DNA from: Schistocephalus solidus
Lineage: Eukaryota; Platyhelminthes; Cestoda; Diphyllobothriidea; Diphyllobothriidae
Length of the DNA stretch: 64,000 nucleotides
NCBI GenBank assembly: GCA_017591395.1
Contig: WEDG01005114.1
Location: 78,421-142,420 of the forward strand
Direction of reading: 5' to 3'
Below, in pieces: positions 45,115 to 58,074 of the stretch. A program made the position numbers and the translations under genes. Each line of letters opens with the position of its first letter. Position 1 is the first letter of the stretch. A model generated the notes under the pieces. It was given only the letters and a program-made list of their open reading frames with translations. It searched no databases and was not told where the DNA came from.

Positions 45115-45619
45115 TATGCCACGGAGTGTCTCTCTAAAACTACCAGCTAAAACGGATTTTGGTCAGGATGTCGCCATGAGCTGCATTTGCCGCCTATCAA
45201 GAACCCTCATCAATTAATGCCACATTCGTCTACACAAATACGGCCGTGAAATTGAACGGGATAAAGCAGCATGTGCATCACGCTTGGAGATGACAACACT
45301 GCAAAACTTCGAGCGCTGGATCAAGATTAAGATGAACGAGGTTCGAGACATGAAAAAAGGTCCAACTACTGAACAAAATGTGTAACCTAAAACAAGCACA
45401 GGCACACGTACCGTCCATAATCTGTCCCCTAAACAATTAACAGCTGATCAGATTAAAGTGCTTCAGCCCGAATCCGGCTTCAAGACAGGAGACGCACATA
45501 GAGTGGATTTCATTGCCTCGCTGGAAGTGACACTCTCGCCACCGTAGCCACCGTGTTTCCGTCATTTATGTTACTTTAAACGAATTAAAGAAAGGTGAGA
45601 TGGCAGGACTGACATGACT

Positions 45620-46745
45620 TTTCAGGAAGCAAAGCGTGTTGGGAGGAAGGTATGAGGTAAGCGTTTGTTAGATAGTTCAGTATTTGGTTAGAAAGTATTT
45701 TTTCTATGATTTTTGCTATTACCGCTGTTCGGTTAACACCACGATAGCTTTGTGTATCAGATCGGTCCCCTTTTTAAAAGATAAGTGTACTGCTTGAGCA
45801 TTTCCAGATTTCTGGATAAATACCATTCAACTGGATTAAGGAAAATAGGCTAGACATCAGTATAGGAGCATGTCATATGCTTCAGTATGCAAGGTGGGAT
45901 TTTATTCGTTCCATAATAGGTGGAATTAGAAAGTTGGCTGATAGCTTTTTGACGGTTTCTTCGCTAAATGAGATCTTAGTGAGGGTAAATTTTTTCACGT
46001 CTGTTGGTTGGTGAATTGGCTCCTCCTCAACTGAATAGTTGGCTGAGAAGTACTTATTGAATAAATTTGCTTTTTGGCTACCGTCCATTAATACTTGTCC
46101 TGCGTCATCAATCATGAGTTGGGGATCTGTTTTTCGATTAGTATTCATTTGTTTCCGAAAGATCTGGGTTTTTTTCGGACGACTCTATTGTCTGGCGTTC
46201 AACTGCTATGTTTCTATTTGTTTCCATTTTCCAACTAGATCATGAATTTCCCTAATTCGTCTGTGTGTGGATAAATAACTAACTAAGGGATCGTTTAGTT
46301 GTTTTTTTAGTGATTTAGCGTCTTGGAAAGGAAAATAGGAATTTGTGACTTAAACGGGGATCTCTCATCTATTAAGGTATCTCAAATTATAAAAAGGGTA
46401 AAGTATAAAAGGTGAACAGCTTCCGTCGTGGATTTCGAAAGAAGATATGAACTCCCGTCTAGTGACATTATATAGTTGTTTATATAGTCAATGTCGCGTT
46501 TTTTGGATTTATGTAAATGTAAATGGAATTTTATGATACTTTTATGAGTAGAGGTAGCATTTGTAATTATTGCCTTATGATAACATTCAAAAGTTATGCT
46601 GTCGTAATATGTATGTAGAGGGCAGGTATCATTTGTGAGAAAAATGTTTGCTATGTTATTTCCTCTGTTCGGTTTATTGATAATTTGTGTCCAGTTATGA
46701 AAGACAATTGATGAAAGCTGTTTGAACTAATACTTTGTACAACGT
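45620..46745 (-). mobile_element. CR1-F fragment: endonuclease end, linker and RT start
   Basis: Minus strand. Decayed endonuclease end from 46745, linker frame 46148-45882 (DAGQVLMDGSQKANLFNKYF, FSEETVKKLSANFL), then RT start near 45760-45640 in other frames (SYRGVNRTAVIAKIIEKIL, SNQILNYLT). Similar to CR1-A in layout but clearly divergent. The palm is missing; it abuts the first CR1-C unit at 46747. Confidence 0.7.
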
Positions 46746-46746
46746 T

Positions 46747-49045
46747 CTATGTCACTCATTTCTCGTTTTGTTCCCCATAAGAAAATAATTAATGCCAAGG
46801 ACGAAGTCTACCTTCCTGTATCATTCCGCCGTAGACTATATAGACTTTCACGTCATTTTAATCTACAAAACGACACTTCCGTCCTGACCTTGATACAAAA
46901 ATCTTTGAAGAGTCTAGGAGGCTATCTGACGAAAAACGACTAGCTGATGATGTCATCTTTGCCAAAAAACCTTCTTTGATTGTTGCGAAGTTCTTTTCGT
47001 GCACAGTTAAAGCACAAAGAAACACGCAAAACCCTGTACTACGAGACGCCTTAGGAAACCATTTAGCTGACGCTAAGATGACAGCTGATTGCTTCAATAC
47101 TTACTTGTCTAGAACGTTTAGTGAACATACTGTCCCCCCCTTTTCTTAAATCCGAGTTTGGACCGGTAACGTCCTCGAAACCATAACTTTTACCCTCTGG
47201 AACGTGACCGTAGCCATTCGGCGTTTTTGTCAATCAAACATTCCTGGACCAGATGTCGTCCCGGTCAGCGTTCCAAAGGTGGATTAAAATGATATATTTC
47301 CGTCTCTTCTGTATAAAATATTAAATCTATTTCTTGAAAATGAAACCTTACCTATTTTATGGAAGGAATCGCACATTTTGCCTTCATCCAAACACGGCCG
47401 ACCTACGTCATTTGATGACTTTAAGCCAATAAATACATTGCCAACAGCCTCGAAGATCTTAAAGACCCTGATCAACGACAAGATTATGCGTCACCTAACA
47501 GAAATAAACTTACTTAATGCGGCTCAGCATAGGTTACTCGAAAAAAGATCTTGCGACACCTGCCAGCTCTCTTTCTTTGATCACGTGCTACAATCTAGAG
47601 ACAGCGGTTTTGCCATTTGCACCGTTTATATCGATTTCACGAAGGCTTTTGATCGTGTTGACCACGATCTCCTACAGTTGAAACATGCCTTCTTCGCCAT
47701 AAGTAACAAGCTTTTGAAGTTAATATTTTCCTTTTAAAATGATCGCACTCAACGGGTTAGAATTTCCAGTGTTAGCTCAAACCCCGTGCATGCGAAGAGC
47801 TGAGTTATTCAGGGTAGCGTGCTCAGCCCGCTTCTATTTTGCCCTTTTGACAACGATGTTCCTGATTTTTTTCAGCATGGTAGTTTATTTATGTATTCCG
47901 ATAATTTAAAAGTTGCCTGTCGATATAAACTGGCCGATCGCAACATCATGCTTGAGCTCTTATAAAAAGCATCCTCAGGCCTTCGCTCAGTGGTGTCACA
48001 CATGGCGCCTTTCGTTTTTTTGGCACAAGTGCTCCATTAAGGTTTTTTGCAACAACCGTCAGCCTCATCTAAGCATAGATGGTCACGACCTACATGTGCC
48101 CATAGTTATAAAGGATCTGGGCATATCATATTATAGTAGTCTTAATCTGTCCGAGCATTGTGCCCTGATTGTCTCGAAAGCACGTCAAACTACTGGGTTT
48201 ATTCTCAGAAATTTTTAAACCGTCAATATTAGAATCAGCCTTTAAAAAATGTATGTCAGACATAGTCTGGAATACTGCTCGTTTATATTAAGCCTTCTGC
48301 ACGCTAGTGAACGAAAGAAGATAGAATCAGTCCAGCACTTCTTTACAAAAAGAGTTTTCTATTCAGAAAACCGAAACCTGTACTACGAACAGCGCTGGGA
48401 GCTTACAAGCCTTGACCCGTTGTGGCTACACAGATTACAAAAGGGACTATGTGTACTGTTTAAAATTTTAAGCAGTTGTACCTTTAACCACCTTATATCT
48501 TTGAGGCAGCTCGACCAATCTCGGCGTCCCAGTCATCGAGATGTATTTTTATTTCTTCGTTTGGCACGCACCGTTAGATACTCACAGTTTTTTCGGTAAA
48601 CCCTATAGCAATCTTGAATACGCTACCCAGAAGTATAAAAATTCAGCAAAGCTTTTCCTGGTTTACAAGAGCTGTAACTAGTTTTCTACATTCAGGACAC
48701 CTTCAATGAATTTTTGGTACTGACTCTGTGGAAGCTCTCTTCCGTTCTGGTGGTGTTCACGGACTCTGAATCCTTACCGGACTTCATGCTGAGGTCGACA
48801 GTGAACAGCCGTTCACCGACATACCTGCTGGTGCAGAAAACCGGATCCATAACACTGAATGGAGAATCCTTAACCGGGCACCTGTATCAACGCTTCCCTG
48901 TCCTGAACTTTTATCCTCCAATAAGCTGCAGTTTTTCTCCTGAAAACACTTGAAATAACGAGCAGGAGTTTTTTTCACTGTCAGCTTGACCCTCTACTGT
49001 ATATTTTTTGGCTATGCTTGTAAACTTGCAATAAATAAATCATGT
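46747..49045 (+). mobile_element. CR1-C array, first direct (linker-RT-3'UTR) half
   Basis: Plus strand: linker from 46749 (RFVPHKKIINAKDEVYLP), RT at about 47290-48610, 3' UTR to 49045 ending GTAAACTTGCAATAAATAAA. RT blocks: LPSSKHGRPTSFDDFKPIN, VYIDFTKAFDRVDHD, VIQGSVLSPLLF, then MYSDNLKVA in place of YADD. Stops at 47735 and 47800 and the loss of the second catalytic aspartate make it dead. It is about 98 percent identical by eye to 51235-53534. Confidence 0.88.
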
Positions 49046-51190
49046 CTGGTGGGGGTTGATAGTATAGCCTAATTTATTTCAGGACGGTTTTGATCACCTG
49101 ACATTATCTCATATTCAAATTGACTAGTTGATATGGTATTGATTAGATTGGTTAGGCCAGTGTCATCATAACTTTATTCTGGAGGAGTGTAGAGACATCC
49201 GGTAAGTATATTTTTTGCGCCAGGATTTTACTGTGGCAAAGCATGTTTCACTAGGGAAAGTTTCATGTGAAACATCGAAACTACATTGTTCAATGGTATT
49301 TTTGTGGTATATCATACAGCAGCCACCTCATTTATTTATGCGGACTTGCCGATAGAAGTTGTAGTTTGGGTCAAATAGCGAAGCTTTCGATGTTAATTCA
49401 TAAACCCATGTTTCCGTTAAACAAAATTATTCGGTATGATAGACTTCAACGAATATCCTAAGTTGTGGTATATTATGTACTATCGATCTCGCATTTATAA
49501 GGACGATACTTAGGATGTCGGATAGGGAAGAGGTCAACTGTTGTGAAAAAACTGATTTCTCAAACTATTTTGATTGTGCGATAAACAAACGGAAGGGAAT
49601 TGTGTAACTGTTGGAAGATATGGAAATTTGTATGGTGAGATATGAGTGAATGGGTAAGAGTATATGTGTTGAGTGGGTGTTGGGATTTGAGTACATGGGT
49701 TAAAGTGTATGGGATGTGTGAAGGCGTTAGAGTACATGGGTTGAGTGTATAGGTTATGCCCCATATGGGGAAGGATTAACTGGGTGGTTATTGTAAATAC
49801 CTGTTATTATTGTTTGGAAGGTTCGCCGGCCTAGGTAACTGGTTTGGTTAGCATAAGTTGCTACTATTGTTGAAAAGTTAGCATGCGTTGGTTTACTCCT
49901 ATGCCACGCTGTTGGAGTTGAGGGAGGTAAGGTGTTATTATAAGAACTTTGGCGTGCCTTATGAGAGTTTGCAGAGTTTGGAGCATTCATATTTCTTAGG
50001 TTGCCATTTTTGGGCTTTTTGATAGTGATGGTGTGATCAATAAAGCTTTTTGTGTAGTAACACTAACTGGGAGACTAATTGGGTTATATTTTGAGCTTAA
50101 AGGGCTTGACAGGTACATCATAGAATTTGTATGAGTTGCTGGGTCGACATTTTATGTTACTGGTTGCTCATTTTGAAGCGTCTTAGTAACACTTTTATTA
50201 CTATCTAATATTGTGACATGACTGAATCCAGAATTTGTGTTATCAAGCTGTTCCAGGGAAGTAATAGCGTTTTTAGTTTCTGGTTTCGTTTGATTCTGGC
50301 CTCCTCTCCTCACTGCTGAAGCAGTTATTCAATTGGTATTATGAGTATCAGAATAACAATAAGATAAACTTTCCAAAGGTTTGGCTAAGGCGACACTACG
50401 TTTATTATTTGATCAAACTGACTTATACGCTTTGCATTATAGTTGGCAGCGTTGGAAGTGCCTGCTTGAGGTCCTCCTAAGGAGACGGTATAATTAACAT
50501 CTGGTTTGAGCTGTGCGCTTTGGTTTAAATTTCATGTCTTTACATATATGTGAAAGCGTATCGGTCGAACAGAGTTTGGTTAAATTCAGGGTTTTGTAGA
50601 ACTAGATCGGTTTCGGTCTGTGTATAGAAGGTAAATAACACTGGCTTATTTTTGCTTCTTACGTTAAGCCTTTTGTTGGAAGCTATGCGGATGTTAAAAC
50701 CAAACGAGTGTATGAGTTGTTGGATTGATGGTGTGGGGTTAACCGTGCGGGGGGGATATATCGGATAATGACATTAAACTTGCGTTTGGACCTATCGGCA
50801 ACCTCCGATGGGACTACGTGTATAATTGGTCCTATTTGTAGTACGCTTGTTAAGCTGTTTGCAAAAGATTTTGAGTCTTATAGTGAGTTGAGCATCCTAA
50901 ATAAATGGTCACATTTGTTGATAAAGTTTTGCAGACGTAGGCTAGCTGAGAGATCTAGTTTATTTATGGTTACCTTTGCGTCAGTCATATTTCTGGTATA
51001 TGAATACGCAAGGATTTAGACGGTTCGATGTAACAAATTGGGAGCTAGAATACAGAAGTACACTTCTTATAAATTTTGATTATAATTGAGCGCAAAAATA
51101 TCTCAATATCTTCAAATAATAAAAAAATTTAAACATATCTTGGAGTTGAGGATTTTAAGCGATTGTGTGCAGTCGGGCTAACATCTTTTA
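49046..51190 (-). mobile_element. CR1-C array, inverted ORF1-endonuclease half (unit 1)
   Basis: Minus strand from the 5' UTR (about 51185) through ORF1 (start near 51000, broken) and endonuclease. ORF1 tail frames at 49990-49754 and 49764-49534 are Pro/Asn/Tyr/His-rich. Endonuclease fragments near 49520-49200 read LINARSIVHNIPQLRIF, CLTETWVYELTSKAS and FYRQVRINK. It matches, in opposite orientation, the 5' UTR and ORF1 at 62959-64000. Confidence 0.85.
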
Positions 51191-51234
51191 GCGAAATTAT
51201 AGCAGAAGGACAACAATGAAGTAGTTAGTTCTTT

Positions 51235-53534
51235 AGTTCCACTCAATTCTCGTTTTGCTCCCCGTAAGAAAATACTTAATGTCAAGGATGAAGTCTACCT
51301 CCCTTTATCATTCCGCCGCAGACTATGTAGACTCTCACGTCATTTTAATCTACAAAACGACACTTCCGTCCTGATCTTGATACAAAAATCTTTGAAGTGG
51401 CTAAGAGGCCGTCTGACGAAAGACGACTTGCTGATGATGTCAACTTTGCCAAAATCCCTTCTTTGAATGTTGCGAAGTTCTTTTCGCGCACAGTTAAAAG
51501 CGCAGAGAAACACGCAAAACCCTGTACTTCGAGGCGCCTTAGGAAACTCTATAGCTGACGCTAAGTTGACAGCTGATTGCTTCAATGCTTACTTGTCTAG
51601 AACGTTTAGTGAACAAACTGTCCCCCCCCTTTTCTTAAATCCGAGTTTGGACCGGTAACGTCCTCGAAACCATAACTTTTACCCTCTGGGACGTGACCGT
51701 AGCCATTCGGCGTTTTCGTCAATCAAACATTCTTGGACCAGATGTCGTCCCGGTCAGCGTTCCAAAGGTGGATTAAAATGATATATTTCCGTCTCTTTTG
51801 TATAAAATATTAAATTTATTTCTTGAAAATGAAACCTTACCTATTTTATGGAAGGAATCGCACATTTTGCCTTCATCCAAACACGGCCGACCTACGTCAT
51901 TTGATGACTTTAAGCCAATAAATACATTGCCAGCAGCCTCGAAAATCTTAAAGACCCTGAACAACGACAAGATTATGCGTCACCTAACAGAAATAAACTT
52001 ACTTAATGCGGCTCAGCATAGGTTACTCGGAAAAAGATCTTGCGACACCTGCCAGCTCTCTTTCTTTGATCACGTGCTACAATCTAGAGACAGCGGTTTT
52101 GCCATTTGCACCGTTTATATCGATTTCACGAAGGCTTTTGATCGTGTTGACCACGATCTCCTACAGTTGAAACATGCCTTCTTCGCCATAAGTAACAAGC
52201 TTTTGAAGTTAATATTTTCCTTTTAAAATGATCGCACTCAACGGGTTAAAATTTCCAGTGTTAGCTCAAACCCCGTGCATGCGAAGAGCTGAGTTATTCA
52301 GGGTAGCGTGCTCAGCCCGCTTCTATTTTGCCCTTTTGACAACGATGTTCCTGATTTTTTTCAGCATGGTAGTTTATTTATGTATGCCGATAATTTAAAA
52401 GTTGCCTGTCGATATAAACTGGCCGATCGCAACATCATGCTTGAGCTCTTAAAAAAGCATCCACAGGCCTTCGCTCAGTGGTGTCACACATGGCGCCTTT
52501 CGCTTTTTTGGCACAAGTGCTCCATTATGGTTTTTTGCAACAACCGTCAGCCTCATCTAAGCATAGATGGTCACGACCTACATGTGCCCATAGTTATAAA
52601 GGATCTGGGCATATCATATTATAGTAGTCTTAATCTGTCCGAGCATTGTGCCCTGATTGTCTCGAAAGCACGTCAAACTACTGGGTTTATTCTCAGAAAT
52701 TTTTAAACCGTCAATATTAGAATCAGCCTTTAAAAAATGTATGTCAGACATAGTCTGGAATACTGCTCGTTTATATTAAGCCTTCTGCACGCTAGTGAAC
52801 GAAAGAAGATAGAATCAGTCCAGCACTTCTTTACAAAAAAAGAGTTTTCTATTCAGAAACCGAAACCTGTACTACGAACAGCGCTGGGAGCTTACAAGCC
52901 TTGACCCGTTGTGGCTACACAGATTACAAAAGGGACTATGTGTACTGTTTAAAATTTTAAGCAGTTGTACCTTTAACCACCTTATATCTTTGAGGCAGCT
53001 CGACCAATCTCGGCGTCCCAGTCATCGAGATGAATTTTTATTTCTTCGTTTGGCACGCACCGTTAGATACTCACCGTTTTTTCGGTAAACCCTATAGCAA
53101 TCTTGAATACGCTACCCAGAAGTATAAAAATTCAGCAAAGCTATCCCTGGTTTACAAGAGCTGTAACTAGTTTTCTACATTCAGGACACCTTCAATGAAT
53201 TTTTGGTACTGACTCTGTGGAAGCTCTCTTCCGTTCTGATGGTGTTCACGGACTCTGAATCCTTACCGGACTTCATGCTGAGGTCGACAGTGAACAGCCG
53301 TTCGCCGACATACCTGCTGGTGCAGAAAACTGGATCCATAACACTGAATGGAGAATCCTTCACCGGGCACCTGTATCAACGCTTCCCTGTCCTGAACTTT
53401 TATCCTCCAATAAGCTGCAGTTTTTCTCCTGAAAACACTTGAAATAACGAGCAGGAGTTTTTTTCACTGTCAGCTTGACCCTCTACTGTATATTTTTTGG
53501 CTATGCCTGTAAACTTGCAATAAATAAATCATGT
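51235..53534 (+). mobile_element. CR1-C array, second direct half
   Basis: Near-identical repeat of 46747-49045 at a constant offset of 4,489 bp over most of its length. The RT is less broken than in the first unit: 142 open codons at 51798-52226 (LPILWKESHILPSSKHGRP, VYIDFTKAFDRVDHDLLQL), then 132 codons at 52308-52706 starting in SPLLF. The catalytic motif is MYADNLK, so the second Asp is Asn in both units; the shared stop at about 52224 also predates the duplication. Confidence 0.88.
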
Positions 53535-55685
53535 CTGGTGGGGGTTGATAGTATAGCCCAATTTATTTCAGGATGGTTTTGATCACCTGACATTATCTCA
53601 TATTCAAATTGAATAGTTGATATGGTATTGATTAGATTGGTTAGGCCAGTGTCATCATAACTTTATTCTGGAGGAGTGTAGAGACATCCGGTAAGTATAT
53701 TTTTTGCGCCAGGATTTTACTGTGGCAAAGCATGTTTCGCCAGGGAAAGTTTCATGTGAAACATCGAAACTACATTGTTCAATGGTATTTTTGTGGTATA
53801 TCATACAACAGCCACCTCATTTATTTATGCGGTCTTGCCGATAGAAGTTGTAGTTTGGGTCAAATAGCGAAGCTTTCGATGTTAATTCATAAACCCATGT
53901 TTCCGTTAAACAAACTTATTCGGTATGATAGACTTCAACGTATATCCTAAGTTTTGGTATTTTATGTACTATCGATCTCGCATTTATAAGGGCGATACTT
54001 AGGATGTCGGATAGGGAAGAGGTCAACTGTTGTGAAAAAACTGATTTCTAAAACTATTTTGATTGTGCGATAAACTAACGGAAGGGAATTGTGTAACTGT
54101 TGGAAGATATGGAAATTTGTATGGTGAGATATGAGTGAATGGGTAAGAGTATATGTGTTGAGTGGGTGTTGGGATTTGAGTACATGGGTTAAAGTGTATG
54201 GGATGTGTGAAGGCGTTAGAGTACATGGGTTGAGTGTATAGGTTATGCCCCATATGGGGAAGGATTAACTGGGTGGTTATTGTAAATACCTGTTTTTATT
54301 GTTTGGAAGGTTCGCCGGCCTAGGTAACTGGTTTGGTTAGCATAAGTTGCTACTATTGTTGAAAAGTTAGCATGCGTTGGTTTACTCCTATGCCACGCTG
54401 TTGGAGTTGAGGGAGGTAAGGTGTTATTATAAGAACTTTGGCGTGCCTTATGAGAGTTTGCAGAGTTTGGAGCATTCATATTTCTTAGGTTGCCATTTTT
54501 TTGGGCTTTTTTGATAGTGATGGTGTGATCAATAAAGCTTTTTGTGTAGTAACACTAACTGGGAGACTAATTGGGTTATATTTTGAGCTAAAAGGGCTTG
54601 ACACGTACATCATAGAATTTGTATGAGTTGCTGGGTCGACATTTTATGTTACTGGTTGCTCATTTTGAAGCGTCTTAGTAACACTTTTATTACTATCTAA
54701 TATTGTGACATGACTGAATCCAGAATTTGTGTTATCAAGCTGTTCCAGGGAAGTAATAGCGTTTTTAGTTTCTGGTTTCGTTTGATTCTGGCCTCCTCTC
54801 CTCACTGCTGAAGCAGTTATTCAATTGGTATTATGAGTATCAGAATAACAATAAGATAAACTTTCCAAAGGTTTGGCTAAGGCGACACTACGTTTATTAT
54901 TTTGATCAAACTGACTTATACACTTTGCATTATAGTTGGCAGCGTTGGAAGTGCCTGCTTGAGGTTCTACTAAGGAGATGGTATGATTGACATCTGGTTT
55001 GAGCTGTGCGCTTTGGTTTAAATTTCACGTCTTTACATATATGTGAAAGCGTATCGGTCGAACAGAGTTTGGTTAAATTCAGGGTTTTGTAGAACTAGAT
55101 CGGTTTCGGTCTGTGTATAGAAGGTAAATAACACTGGCTTATTTTTGCTTCTTACGTTAAGCCTTTTGTTGGAAGCTATGCGGATGTTAAAACCAAACGA
55201 GTGTATGAGTTGTTGGATTGATGGTGTGGGGTTAACCATGGGGGGATATATCGAATAATGACATTAAACTTGCGTTTGGACCTATCGGCAACCTCCGATG
55301 GGACTACGTGTATAATTGGTCCTATTTGTAGTACGCTTGTTAAGCTGTTTGCAAAAAGATTTTTGAGTCTTATAGTGAGTTGAGCATCCTAAATAAAATG
55401 GTCACATTTGTTGATAAAGTTTTGCAGACGTAGGCTAGCTGAGAGATCTAGTTTATTTATGGTTACCTTTGCGTCAGTCATATTTCTGGTATATGAATAC
55501 GCAAGGATTTAGACGGTTCGATGTAACAAATTGGGAGCTAGAATACAGAAGTACACTTCTTATAAATTTTGATTATAATTGAGCGCAAAAATATCTCAAT
55601 ATCTTCAAATAATAAAAAAATTTAAACATATCTTGGAGTTGAGGATTTTAAGCGATTGTGTGCAGTCGGGCTAACATCTTTTAGC
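53535..55685 (-). mobile_element. CR1-C array, inverted ORF1-endonuclease half (unit 2)
   Basis: Repeat of 49046-51190 at 4,489-4,493 bp offset with scattered single-base indels (extra T/A in homopolymers near 54500, 55350 and 55400). An ORF1 fragment at 55239-55033 (NPTPSIQQLIHSFGFNIRIA, PVLFTFYTQTETDLVLQNP) aligns with the intact ORF1 at the window end. Confidence 0.88.
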
Positions 55686-55724
55686 GAAATTATAGCAGAA
55701 GGACAACAATGAAGTAGTTAGTTC

Positions 55725-56248
55725 TTTAGTTCCACTCAATTCTCGTTTTGCTCCCCGTAAGAAAATACTTAATGTCAAGGATGAAGTCTACCTCCCTTTA
55801 TCATTCCGCCGCAGACTATGTAGACTCTCACGTCATTTTAATCTACAAAACGACACTTCCGTCCTGATCTTGATACAAAAATCTTTGAAGTGGCTAAGAG
55901 GCCGTCTGACGAAAGACGACTTGCTGATGATGTCAACTTTGCCAAAATCCCTTCTTTGAATGTTTGCGAAGTTCTTTTCGCGCACAGTTAAAGCGCAGAG
56001 AAACACGCAAAACCCTGTACTTCGAGGCGCCTTAGGAAACTCTATAGCTGACGCTAAGTTGATAGCTGATTGCTTCAATGCTTACTTGTCTAGAACGCTT
56101 AGTAAACATACTGTCCCCCTTCTTTTCTTAAATCCGAGTTTGGACCGGTAACATCCTCGAAACCATAACTTTTACCCTCTGGAACGTGACCGTAGCCATT
56201 CGGCGTTTTCGTCAATCAAACATTCCTGGACAAGATGGCGTCCCGGTC
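55725..56248 (+). mobile_element. CR1-C array, third direct half, truncated
   Basis: Third copy of the start of the direct half (matches 51235-51757), cut off at about 56248 within CCCGGTCA, where CR1-A sequence begins. It shows the array continued for at least a third unit. Confidence 0.85.
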
Positions 56249-57107
56249 AAGTCCCTTAATTTCAGACTCTTTGCTTGTCATAGACCAGTACGATCTCTAC
56301 CGTCAAGACCGCACTACATCGCCAAGTCTTGACAACCTTGGTACTTTCCTCCGCTTTTGCAACCCCGACGATGGTCTCCAGGTTCAGTTGAGGATCAAGG
56401 CAGGTTCTGATGGTTTTGCCTCTTTGATTGGTGGACTATGCCGTTTGCAAGATCGCATCTCGATGATGATCTCATGACCTCTACTGTCCCGTCTTCGTTT
56501 TGACCCTGGTGTCCACGATGAGTTCGTCCTCTCTCACCTCCTCCGGTGGTTACAAACAGTAGCTCTGACTGCTATATTATCTCTCACACGACAAGGAGCG
56601 TTCCGAACCCTCATACGTTGTCAGCAACATCACAGCACTATCCCATTACATCTAGATATCTCTCACCTCCACTGGTGGTTACAAACAGTAGCTCTGACTG
56701 CTATATTATCTCTCAAACGACAAGGAGCGTTCCGAATCCTCATACGTTTTCAGCACTATCACAGCACTATCTTATTGCATCTGGCTATTCATTTATTTGT
56801 AAAGCAGTTTTTTTTTCCTATTTTTTTAAATTGGCAGCTCGCCGAAATCCGCCTCCGATTTAACCGTAGGAGTTTTTTACTGCTACTTTTCTAGTTCACA
56901 GTTTATGTTAAAGATTGTTGTCTATTGTTTTAAAAATGGCAAATCATTTTGAATCGGATATGCCTACCATATTGTTCATTTCTGCTGTTAATGTGGCTGC
57001 TCACATATTTCAGCAATTATCCACTTTGTATTTATTTATACCGCGATACTAAGTTTGAAATGACGGGGCTCTCTGGGCCCTAAATATTCAATTTATTTTT
57101 TTATTTA
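56249..57107 (+). mobile_element. Chimeric CR1-A copy: endonuclease snippet plus 3' UTR
   Basis: Positions 56249-56312 match the CR1-A endonuclease (reverse complement of about 40185-40250, encoding SDSLLVIDQYDLYRQDRT). The sequence then jumps into the 3' UTR at the CATCGCCAAGTCTTGACAAC point and runs to the shared ATTT tail at 57107. About 3.3 kb of CR1-A is therefore missing internally. Within the UTR, a segment is duplicated in tandem (CTCTCACCTCC at 56531 and 56660, period about 129 bp). Confidence 0.82.
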
Positions 57108-58050
57108 TCATATTCTAGTAGCCTTAATCTGTCAAAGCACTGCGCCCTGATTGTCTCGAAAGCACGCCAAACTACTGGGTTTATTCTCAGAAATTTTAAA
57201 ACCGCCAACATTAGGACCAGCCTTTATAAAATGTATGCCAGACCTAGTCTGGAATACTACTCGTTTCTATTTCGCCTTCTGCACGCTAGTGAACGAAAGA
57301 AGATAGAATCAGTCCAGCACTTCTTTACAAAAAGGGATTTCTATTCAAACACCGAAACCTGTTTAGCCAACAACGCTGTGAGCTTACAAGCCTTGACCCT
57401 CTGTGGCTTCGCAGATTACAGAAGGGACTATTTTACTGTTTAAACTTGTTAACAGTCGTACATTTAACCCTCGACCACTCTTGGCGCACCAGTCATCAAG
57501 ATGTATTTTTATTTCTTCCTTTGGCACGCACAGTTAGTTACCGACAGTTTTTTTCGGTAAACGCTATAGCAATCTGGAATAAGCTACCCAGAAGTATCAA
57601 AATTCAGGCTAGCTTTCCCTTGTTTACGCGAGCTTTCACCAGTTTTCTACATTCAGGACACCTTCCAAAACCTTTGGGTGCTGACTCTGTGGAAGCTCTC
57701 TTCGGTTCTGATGGCGTTCACGGACTCTGAATCCTGTGCCGGACTTCATGCTGAGGGCAATATTGCTGGATCTGTCGAACTCAATCGGCTTATTTCTCAG
57801 TCGACAGCGAACAGCCGCTCGCCGACATACCCGCTTGTGCAGAATACCGGATCCATAACACTGAATGGAGGAGTTCTTCACTGGGCACCTGTGTCAACGC
57901 GTCCCTTTCCTGAACTTTAATTACTGAATAAGCTGTAGTTTTTTCTCCTGAAAACACCTGAAACAGCGATTAGGAGTTTTTTTCCCTGTCAGCTTGACTG
58001 TCTACTGTTTATGTATATTTTTGACCTTGCCTGTAAACTTGCAATAAATA
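57108..58050 (+). mobile_element. CR1-C RT C-terminus and 3' UTR, diverged copy
   Basis: Resumes CR1-C at the point equivalent to 52616, with RPSLEYYSFLFRLLHASERKK and KIESVQHFFTKRDF, through the 3' UTR to GTAAACTTGCAATAAATAAA at 58050. It is about 88 percent identical by eye to the array units, so it is not simply the remainder of the truncated third unit. Confidence 0.8.
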
Positions 58051-58074
58051 AATAAAATAAAAGAAAAGAAAGTG

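Larger units (their letters stand above)
43630..45545 (-). mobile_element. Penelope-like element with GIY-YIG nuclease, 5' part inverted
   Basis: Main body on the minus strand (RT 45114-44266, GIY-YIG 44181 to about 43640). From 45130 to 45545 the N-terminal part of the same kind of protein lies on the plus strand: REIERDKAACASRL, then LSPKQLTADQIKVLQPESGF and DAHRVDFIASLEVTL, which normally precede the RT. The arrangement is that of a 5' inversion. Penelope-like elements encode an RT plus GIY-YIG endonuclease and belong to neither LTR nor LINE groups. Confidence 0.85.
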
